DNA from: Candidatus Poribacteria bacterium
Lineage (GTDB): Bacteria > Poribacteria > WGA-4E > PCPOR2b
NCBI GenBank assembly: GCA_027296925.1
Contig: JAPUIP010000375.1
Span: 1 to 10,297 of the forward strand
Length of the DNA: 10,297 nt
Reading direction: 5' to 3'
Shown: piece after piece, positions 6,026 through 10,297 of the stretch
Layout of the letters: every line of letters starts with the position of its first letter
Position numbering within the stretch: position 1 is the first letter of the stretch
Notes under the pieces: generated by a model
Told to the model about the DNA's origin: nothing
What the model saw: only the letters and a program-made list of their open reading frames with translations
Databases searched by the model: none
Position numbers and translations under genes: made by a program

Positions 6026-8218
6026 TCAGTTAATGAACAGAAAGTTTCTGGACGAGATTAACGCCCACAGCAGATCTTCAAAACCTTCCCGACGCGACGG
6101 ACTCTCTGCGATGTATTTCTTCGTTTCGGCAAGCTCCGTCGGCGAGGGTGTGCGACTCAGTGTGCGAAGGTAGAGGTCTTGAATCACCAGGTCATCGGTC
6201 AGATCCGACTTCATCAAACGCGCGATCGTCCCGTTGCCAGCCTGAACCTTGTTATTGACGTAACGGGAATTAATCATGTGCAGCGCCTGCGTGAGGGTTG
6301 GCTCCAGCTTCGGTTCAAGCTCGGCGAGAAACTCCCGATTAGACCTGCCAAAAAGCGAGAGAAACCGTGAACTCACCGGTAAGGGTAATTGGACCGCCCG
6401 CATCCCGAGGGGATAACGTCCAAACTTCTCCTGTGTTCCCGTAACGTCGTTCAAGGTGTCGAGGAGGACTTGAGCGAGTATCGGTCTCGGATAAAAGTGT
6501 GAGAAAAAGCGATCATCGAGTTCATTCATTTCGTTGGGTGCTGCTGACAGTTGATATGTCCGTGAATTCAGGATGAGCTTGATAATATGCCGGGTATCAA
6601 AGCCACTCCGCACAAATTCATCGGCTAGGGCCTCGAGCAATCCTTCGATGGTCGCCGGGGTGGTTTCACGCATGTCGTCAACGGGGTGAATGATGCCTCT
6701 GCCAAAGTAGTAACTCCAGAGGCGATTCACCGTCGCTTTCGCGAAGTAAGGATTAGTCGGAGAGGTCATCCAGTTTGCGAGTAGCTCCAGATAGTTGCCC
6801 TGATAATTCCGATTCACCGGGTCGCCGCCGAGAAAGGTCGGTGTCGCAACCTGCCCTCGATTGCCAAGCACAGACTGGTTGACCACGCGCCCCCTTGGAT
6901 TGTAGTAGATCACCTGTTCATTGTAAAGCTCCCCTTGGCGAAGACCGACTTTTCCCGTGAAAGCCGCAAAGTTCCAGTAATCGTCCGTTGTCCAGCGATC
7001 GAACGGATGTTTATGGCATCGCGCGCAACTCAGACGCACCCCAAGGAACGCTTGTGCGGTGGTTTCTGCACGACCATCGGGGCTGCGCTCGATACGATAG
7101 TAGTTTGCCGGGCCGACCTGATAGGTACTCCCCCGTGCGGTGATTATCTCTCGGACGAACTGATCATACGGCTCATTGTGCGAAACGCTGTCTCGTATCC
7201 ACTCATGAAAGAGCGTTGCGCCACGTTCACCAAATGCGCCATCGCCAAGTTGACGCGGATGGCAGCGCAGCATGTCGCCGAGCCGTAGCGTGCGGAGATT
7301 AACAAATTCCGGACGCGCCAGGAGTGCATCGATCAACGCACCTCTTTTGTTCGGTTGGTCATTTTGGACAAACGCCGTCACGTTGTCCGGCGTCGGAAGC
7401 TGGCCGATTGTGTCGAGATACACCCGCCGAATGAACTCCTCATCGGTTGAAAGCGCCGAGGGAAGAAGATTCAGTTTTTTGAGTTTCGCCCCGACAAATT
7501 CATCGATCAAGTTGTTTGCCGGAAATTCAGGATAAATGTCAATTTGACCGTCGCGTGGGGTCGTCATGAATGCCGCAGAAACAACGCCCAAAAAACGGGC
7601 GATAATCGCCGTGCCACCCCAACGGATGCTTGTCACGAGTCCATCCTCGGTCACCTCCGCAACCGGTTCATCGTTGGATTCGTAGACCGCCTTTCGGGTA
7701 ACGTCTTCGACAGAACCATCGGTGAAATAGGCGAGCACCTGGAGTTGCTGTGTTTCTCCAACTTTGGGTAAGACAAATTCGCCGGGGTGCACTTCCAGAC
7801 GCTCTAAACGCGCATCCGAAGGGGAGAAAGGCGCACCGGTCTCCAGCCAGCGCAAGATGGTGAGGTATTCATCGGAGTTGACCGTAAAACGCATGCCCCC
7901 CTCGTGGCTCACCTGATCGGTCGGTTTCAGCAAGAACAGACTTCTTTCAGGTTCGATCAGGTTCACCCGTCGCCCACGGTTGCCGTAGACAATCGGTTGG
8001 TGGTCCGCCTCCGGGGCCAACGTCAACAGGGAGAGGTCAAACCCGCCCTGTCCCCCAAATTTGCCATGACAGAGTGCGGTTGAGCACCCCTTTTTATCCA
8101 GAATCGGCGCAATGTCGTTGAGGAACCGCGGGGCAGCATTTTCGGTGGTCGCGTATGTCACGCCGATGCATCCAATCCATACTGCAATGACAAAAAAGCG
8201 CAAGGAAGCTTTCTGCAT
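6026..8218 (-). CDS. Secreted DUF1549/DUF1553 planctomycete cytochrome-like protein with Ig-like domain
   Basis: A 730-residue protein. ATG at 8218 is chosen because AAGGAG (8228-8233) lies 9 nt ahead; the longer frame to 8254 would overlap the toxin gene. Residues 1-23 (MQKASLRFFVIAVWIGCIGV, then TYA) look like a signal peptide. Domains in order: a PSCyt1-like segment with CSTALCHG (Cys45, Cys50, His51), a C-X4-CH site typical of this group; a bacterial Ig-like (Big_2) domain at about 140-220; DUF1549 from about 236 to 430, including LSCARCHKHPFDRW with a CxxCH haem-type motif (Cys398, Cys401, His402); and DUF1553 from about 480 to 725 (NRLWSYYFGRGIIHPVDDMR). These proteins abound in Planctomycetota and relatives, usually beside a DUF1501 gene; their biochemistry is largely unknown and periplasmic electron transfer or polysaccharide breakdown has been proposed. 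The DUF1501 partner is absent here. The gene follows the vapC toxin gene by 16 nt. Confidence 0.93.
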   Translation of the reverse strand: MQKASLRFFVIAVWIGCIGVTYATTENAAPRFLNDIAPILDKKGCSTALCHGKFGGQGGFDLSLLTLAPEADHQPIVYGNRGRRVNLIEPERSLFLLKPTDQVSHEGGMRFTVNSDEYLTILRWLETGAPFSPSDARLERLEVHPGEFVLPKVGETQQLQVLAYFTDGSVEDVTRKAVYESNDEPVAEVTEDGLVTSIRWGGTAIIARFLGVVSAAFMTTPRDGQIDIYPEFPANNLIDEFVGAKLKKLNLLPSALSTDEEFIRRVYLDTIGQLPTPDNVTAFVQNDQPNKRGALIDALLARPEFVNLRTLRLGDMLRCHPRQLGDGAFGERGATLFHEWIRDSVSHNEPYDQFVREIITARGSTYQVGPANYYRIERSPDGRAETTAQAFLGVRLSCARCHKHPFDRWTTDDYWNFAAFTGKVGLRQGELYNEQVIYYNPRGRVVNQSVLGNRGQVATPTFLGGDPVNRNYQGNYLELLANWMTSPTNPYFAKATVNRLWSYYFGRGIIHPVDDMRETTPATIEGLLEALADEFVRSGFDTRHIIKLILNSRTYQLSAAPNEMNELDDRFFSHFYPRPILAQVLLDTLNDVTGTQEKFGRYPLGMRAVQLPLPVSSRFLSLFGRSNREFLAELEPKLEPTLTQALHMINSRYVNNKVQAGNGTIARLMKSDLTDDLVIQDLYLRTLSRTPSPTELAETKKYIAESPSRREGFEDLLWALISSRNFLFIN

Positions 8219-8227
8219 GATTTTGAA

Positions 8228-8233
8228 CTCCTT
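8228..8233 (-). promoter_or_regulatory. Ribosome binding site AAGGAG deciding the DUF1549 protein start
   Basis: AAGGAG lies 9 nt before the ATG at 8218 and just downstream of the toxin gene stop at 8235. This supports the 730-residue form whose first residues make a clean signal peptide. Confidence 0.65.
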
Positions 8234-8234
8234 C

Positions 8235-8609
8235 TCACAGGTTTCCTGCTTCAAATGGGTTAATCACAGATAATTCGTCGATCCATTGGAAATCTTCTGT
8301 GTTGCGTGTGACCAATGTTAATCCATGTGCCAAAGCTGTGCCGGCTATGATCGCATCACCTAAAGTCATCCGTCTCTGTTGCCGGAGTGCAACCGCTTTC
8401 TCAAGAACCACTTCGGATATAGACAGAACGGAAGCAACCTGGAAAAAACGTCTGAAATAGTGACGATCCTGATTGCTGAGTCGATGATATCCCAGCACCT
8501 CAACGTAGCTGATAGCTGACACAGCAGGCGCATATCTGGCGATGAAACTTCTCAGATGCCTGTGTTCCGGCTGAGCTGCGTAGATAATGATATTGCTATC
8601 AAGGAGCAT
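8235..8609 (-). CDS. vapC: PIN-domain toxin of a VapBC module
   Basis: A 124-residue PIN-domain protein, the usual size for VapC toxins, which are Mg-dependent ribonucleases that cut tRNA or rRNA when released from the antitoxin. All four expected acidic residues can be placed: Asp4 (MLLDSNIIIY), Glu37 (SYVEVLGY), Asp85 (TLGDAIIAGTA) and Asp106 (TRNTEDFQWI). The ATG at 8607-8609 overlaps the antitoxin stop by one base (TGATG), and AGGA lies 7 nt ahead, so translation is probably coupled. The toxin looks intact and active. It ends 16 nt before the DUF1549/DUF1553 gene on the same strand, so that gene may be co-transcribed with the module. Confidence 0.9.
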   Translation of the reverse strand: MLLDSNIIIYAAQPEHRHLRSFIARYAPAVSAISYVEVLGYHRLSNQDRHYFRRFFQVASVLSISEVVLEKAVALRQQRRMTLGDAIIAGTALAHGLTLVTRNTEDFQWIDELSVINPFEAGNL

Positions 8610-8875
8610 CAGTCATTCCTACCAGGCAATGGCCGATCTTTACGGATCTCGCCTTGCCACGAAACCGCATCCGCTATTTCGGAAAATGCATCGTTCTTCG
8701 CAAGCTGCTCCAGGATTTCTGCCATCTGTTGACCACAATCAGGAACATTAGATGGTGCGGAATGATCTGAGATAGTCACTTCAATGTCTAGTGGCTGATT
8801 CTTGTCGTATTCAGGAGTTTCCCCAATCCATTCCAGGTGACTTCCTTTGAGTATCGCTTTATATGTGCGTAACAT
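8609..8875 (-). CDS. Antitoxin partner of the PIN-domain toxin
   Basis: An 88-residue protein starting MLRTYKAILKGSHLEWIGET at ATG 8875 and overlapping the toxin start by one base. The open frame extends upstream through a GTG at 8950, but those residues (MEMRVLECGACPNL...) come from hairpin-bearing leader DNA and do not look like an antitoxin, so the internal ATG is preferred although its ribosome binding site is weak (GAGTGA). The first half (about 1-36) forms short strands resembling small antitoxins that open with 'MLRTYKAI...G..LEW', a type I recall next to PIN toxins. The second half, about 50-88, is charged and probably wraps the toxin. No classical AbrB or ribbon-helix-helix domain can be named with certainty. 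Position and overlap define it as the antitoxin. Confidence 0.78.
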   Translation of the reverse strand: MLRTYKAILKGSHLEWIGETPEYDKNQPLDIEVTISDHSAPSNVPDCGQQMAEILEQLAKNDAFSEIADAVSWQGEIRKDRPLPGRND

Positions 8876-8913
8876 GATTTCACTCAACTCTTGTAAGTGT
8901 CTAAGCCGCAAGT

Positions 8914-8927
8914 TGGGGCAAGCCCCA
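8914..8927. repeat. Short palindrome TGGGGCAAGCCCCA in the vapBC leader
   Basis: TGGGGC and GCCCCA pair around a two-base AA centre (GGGG/CCCC around CAAG if four loop bases are needed). In the vapBC transcript this hairpin would lie about 40 nt before the antitoxin start. It could be a short intergenic palindrome or a translation-tuning hairpin. Twelve of its bases, GGCTTGCCCCAA, recur in inverted orientation at 9351-9362. Confidence 0.45.
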
Positions 8928-8962
8928 CACTCCAAAACGCGCATCTCCACTCCAGAACGCTC
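8928..8962. repeat. Pair of 15-bp direct repeats with 20-bp period
   Basis: CACTCCAAAACGCGC (8928-8942) and CACTCCAGAACGCTC (8948-8962) agree at 13 of 15 positions and start 20 bp apart, roughly two helical turns. They lie between the predicted vapBC promoter and the antitoxin start, where tandem protein-binding sites would make sense, but two copies could also be chance. Confidence 0.35.
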
Positions 8963-8988
8963 GTTTTATGCAGGACATCGTTGACCGA

Positions 8989-9000
8989 TACAATATTGTA
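8989..9000. promoter_or_regulatory. Palindrome TACAATATTGTA, candidate operator overlapping the -10 box
   Basis: A perfect 12-bp palindrome whose left half, read on the opposite strand, is the -10 box of the predicted vapBC promoter. Toxin-antitoxin complexes typically repress their own promoter through such symmetric sites, so it is a reasonable operator candidate. The assignment rests on position and symmetry alone. Confidence 0.4.
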
Positions 9001-9023
9001 CGGAATTTCCTCAGTAACTTCAA
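8995..9023 (-). promoter_or_regulatory. Predicted sigma70-type promoter of the vapBC unit
   Basis: On the minus strand TTGAAG (9018-9023) and TACAAT (8995-9000) are separated by exactly 17 nt, close to the -35 and -10 consensus. Transcription would start near 8988 and give a leader of about 113 nt before the antitoxin ATG at 8875. The -10 box forms half of a perfect palindrome (8989-9000). Confidence 0.5.
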
Positions 9024-9091
9024 CATTTAGTGAGTGACACAAGAGGTATATCACTGTCAATGTATGTTCGCGCGCCGGAAAGGAGCTATAG

Positions 9092-9160
9092 ATGAAACCA
9101 GATTTGGAAAAGGACGTTCCCAAAATATGGGAGGAAATGGACGATGAAACCGAAACGTAG
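9092..9160 (+). CDS. Small acidic ORF (22 residues), possible leader peptide
   Basis: ATG at 9092 is preceded by AAAGGAG with 6 nt spacing, an excellent ribosome binding site. The peptide MKPDLEKDVPKIWEEMDDET (plus two residues) is rich in Asp and Glu and ends at TAG 9158-9160. It overlaps the next small ORF, whose start is at 9144, in a different frame. It could be a translated leader, the N-terminal stump of a frameshifted gene, or a chance frame. The ribosome binding site is the main support. I recognise no family. Confidence 0.35.
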   Translation: MKPDLEKDVPKIWEEMDDETET

Positions 9161-9284
9161 ATCCAAAACGTTCGCGGGAAACATGACCCGGAACCTGAAT
9201 CGACGACAGCAGATCGAAGGGATAAAGAAGCAACTCTTGCAAAAAGCTCGCAAACATCAAAGTCAGAAAGCGAAATTGAGCTGA
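9144..9284 (+). CDS. Small highly basic protein (46 residues), unknown
   Basis: ATG at 9144 has GGAGG 9 nt upstream. The product starts MKPKRRSKTFAGNMTRNLNR and ends QKARKHQSQKAKLS. About a third of its residues are Lys or Arg, with a likely amphipathic helix over residues 22-40. Such a composition suits a nucleic-acid-binding peptide, but no known family is recognised. It overlaps the acidic 22-residue frame by 17 nt, which would permit coupled translation. It lies divergent to the vapBC promoter and 146 nt before the phosphatase gene. Composition could also mislead in an A-rich spacer, so confidence is moderate. Confidence 0.4.
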   Translation: MKPKRRSKTFAGNMTRNLNRRQQIEGIKKQLLQKARKHQSQKAKLS

Positions 9285-9416
9285 CAAGGTAACATGTGTC
9301 GCCGAGATCTCATGCGCGAGTTTTATTCAGAGATGGTATAAGATACGAATGGCTTGCCCCAAATAACGCCACTTATGAAACATACAGGTTACGGATGTTT
9401 AGACGCTCAAAGCCAG

Positions 9417-9424
9417 AAAAGGAG
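9417..9424 (+). promoter_or_regulatory. Ribosome binding site that fixes the phosphatase GTG start
   Basis: AAAAGGAG lies 6 nt before GTG 9431. No such site precedes the upstream GTG at 9296, and the 45 extra residues would not fit the family. Confidence 0.7.
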
Positions 9425-9430
9425 ACTCGC

Positions 9431-10252
9431 GTGCGTAAAGAACTCGAAATCGCCATACAAGCCGCGAAGGAAGCCGGCGACATTGTCATGCAGTATTATC
9501 AGGGCAGCTACACGGTCCGCGATAAAAGCCGGAATAACCCCGTCACAACGGCTGATCTGGAAGCCGATCATACGATTCGAGAGGTCATCCGGGGTGCTTT
9601 TCCCGATGACGGTTGGCTCTCTGAGGAAACGCAGGATTCTCCGGATCGATTCGCAAAATCCCGCGTATGGGTTGTCGATCCCATCGACGGCACAGAGGAA
9701 TTCATCGAGGGCAAACCCGAATTTGCCGTATCAATCGCCCTTGTGATTGACGGTGTGCCGGTCGTCGGCGTGTTGCACAACCCGGCAACGGGAGAGCTCT
9801 TTTATGCTGCGTCTGGCAATGGCGCGTTCTGCAACGACAAACCGATTCGTTGCTCCACACAGCAGGCACTCGAAAACGCATCTATGCTGGTGAGCCAAAC
9901 CGAACACCGAAGAGGTCTGTTAACAGGGCTTATTCCACTTGTCGCAGAAATTCGTTACATCGGTAGCGTTGCGTACAAATTGGGCAGACTTGCTGCCGGC
10001 ACTGGCGATCTCTATATCACCCTCACTCCCAAAAACGAGTGGGACATTTGCGCCGGCGATCTCATCCTGCGTGAAGCCGGCGGCGTCCTCTGGGCTCGGG
10101 TCAACCAGCCCATCGTGTATAACAAAGCAATCGTCAAGCAGCCGGCGGGGATGTTCGCCGGCAATTCAACCATCGTCCAACACATTATCGAGGCGTACAA
10201 TTGCAGCGTGCGTCATGCGACAGAAAACCGCAATGGGGTATCATCTGTTTGA
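9431..10252 (+). CDS. Inositol-monophosphatase superfamily phosphatase, CysQ-like
   Basis: A 273-residue, Mg-dependent phosphatase. The frame is open back to a GTG at 9296, but I place the start at GTG 9431 because AAAAGGAG (9417-9424) lies 6 nt upstream and the family normally begins at this helix (KELEIAIQAAKEAGDIVMQYY). Metal-site motifs are complete: TTADLEAD (39-46), SEE (64-66, Glu65 and Glu66), WVVDPIDGTEEF (80-91, Asp83 and Asp86) and NEWDICAGDLILREAGG (202-218, Asp205). Members dephosphorylate 3'-phosphoadenosine 5'-phosphate (CysQ, sulfur metabolism), inositol phosphates or related sugar phosphates. Sequence alone does not separate these reliably; the DPIDGTEEF form and WDICAGD favour CysQ/PAP phosphatase slightly. 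It is the only full-size gene on the plus strand here. No promoter is recognised upstream. Confidence 0.9.
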   Translation: MRKELEIAIQAAKEAGDIVMQYYQGSYTVRDKSRNNPVTTADLEADHTIREVIRGAFPDDGWLSEETQDSPDRFAKSRVWVVDPIDGTEEFIEGKPEFAVSIALVIDGVPVVGVLHNPATGELFYAASGNGAFCNDKPIRCSTQQALENASMLVSQTEHRRGLLTGLIPLVAEIRYIGSVAYKLGRLAAGTGDLYITLTPKNEWDICAGDLILREAGGVLWARVNQPIVYNKAIVKQPAGMFAGNSTIVQHIIEAYNCSVRHATENRNGVSSV

Positions 10253-10297
10253 CGATCTTTCTATGAAACGCCCCCGCCACTGCCGCCACCTCAATTT
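10233..10297 (+). CDS. Possible start of a further ORF, partial at the right edge
   Basis: From ATG 10233 a frame reading MGYHLFDDLSMKRPRHCRHL stays open to the end of the window and overlaps the phosphatase end by 20 nt. A second in-frame ATG at 10263 would avoid the overlap. No clear ribosome binding site precedes either. Only 21 codons are visible, too few to judge whether the frame is real. Confidence 0.2.
   Translation, partial: MGYHLFDDLSMKRPRHCRHLN

Noticed and set aside
8876..8950. Longer antitoxin starting at GTG 8950
   Set aside because: The extra 25 residues are encoded by repeat and hairpin DNA, and the family-like start MLRTYKAI lies at 8875.
9038..9060. TTGACA at 9055-9060 on the minus strand as a -35 box
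   Set aside because: No acceptable -10 box occurs 16-18 nt downstream.
8884..9287. Minus-strand open frames of 79 and 76 codons upstream of the antitoxin
   Set aside because: They overlap the predicted promoter and palindrome, have no family resemblance, and the second covers the better-supported plus-strand small ORFs.
9337..9344. TATAAGAT as a -10 box for the phosphatase gene
   Set aside because: The position of the -35 box holds GCGCGA or GCGAGT, far from consensus, so I do not claim a promoter.
10254..10290. Minus-strand glycine-rich C-terminal end (GGGSGGGVS then stop)
   Set aside because: An in-frame TGA directly precedes the glycine run, so it cannot be the end of a longer protein in this window.
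1..10297. CRISPR arrays, tRNA or rRNA genes, retron or phage defence modules
   Set aside because: Reading both strands showed no regularly spaced repeats, no cloverleaf with tRNA-like conserved bases (the nested stems at 3915-3999 lack T-loop and anticodon features) and no defence protein families beyond vapBC.

Overview
The window is bacterial, with compact genes, Shine-Dalgarno sites and one-nucleotide gene overlaps. The gene set points to the Planctomycetota / Candidatus Poribacteria neighbourhood: a DUF1549/DUF1553 protein with planctomycete-type cytochrome-like motifs, a formylglycine-type sulfatase, a ceramidase-family enzyme, a kelch-repeat remnant and a VapBC module. I lean towards a Poribacteria-like, sponge-associated type of genome. 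That is an inference from gene content; there is no rRNA or other marker gene here to settle it.

Layout, left to right. (1) 1-3834, minus strand: four co-directional genes, transcribed right to left as class III aminotransferase, EamA/DMT transporter, two-domain cupin protein and neutral-ceramidase-like hydrolase. The last runs off the left edge. Gaps of 58, 87 and 106 nt and good ribosome binding sites for three of the four suggest one catabolic or salvage unit that removes an acyl group from, transaminates or transports an amine compound; the substrate cannot be read from the sequence. (2) 3835-4403: a gene-poor stretch holding a 169-bp MITE-like element (13-bp terminal inverted repeats, 7-8 bp direct repeat at its edges, internal nested hairpins) and the broken C-terminal end of a kelch-repeat protein. 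(3) 4404-5849, minus: a cytoplasmic sulfatase, clearly more G+C-rich than its neighbours. (4) 5897-5939: a Rho-independent terminator closing the upstream minus-strand unit. (5) 6026-8875, minus: VapB-like antitoxin and VapC PIN toxin overlapping by one base, then 16 nt later a secreted DUF1549/DUF1553 cytochrome-like protein. A promoter overlapping a perfect palindrome lies upstream at 8989-9023. (6) 9092-10252, plus strand: two tiny overlapping reading frames with strong ribosome binding sites, then a CysQ/inositol-monophosphatase family phosphatase. A possible further reading frame runs off the right edge.

No tRNA, rRNA, CRISPR array, complete insertion sequence or recognisable new defence system was seen. 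The most interesting items are the MITE-like element with target duplication upstream of the aminotransferase unit, the frameshifted kelch remnant beside a compositionally distinct sulfatase, the small-ORF pair divergent from vapBC, and the unusual chaining of a toxin-antitoxin pair to a DUF1549/DUF1553 gene.
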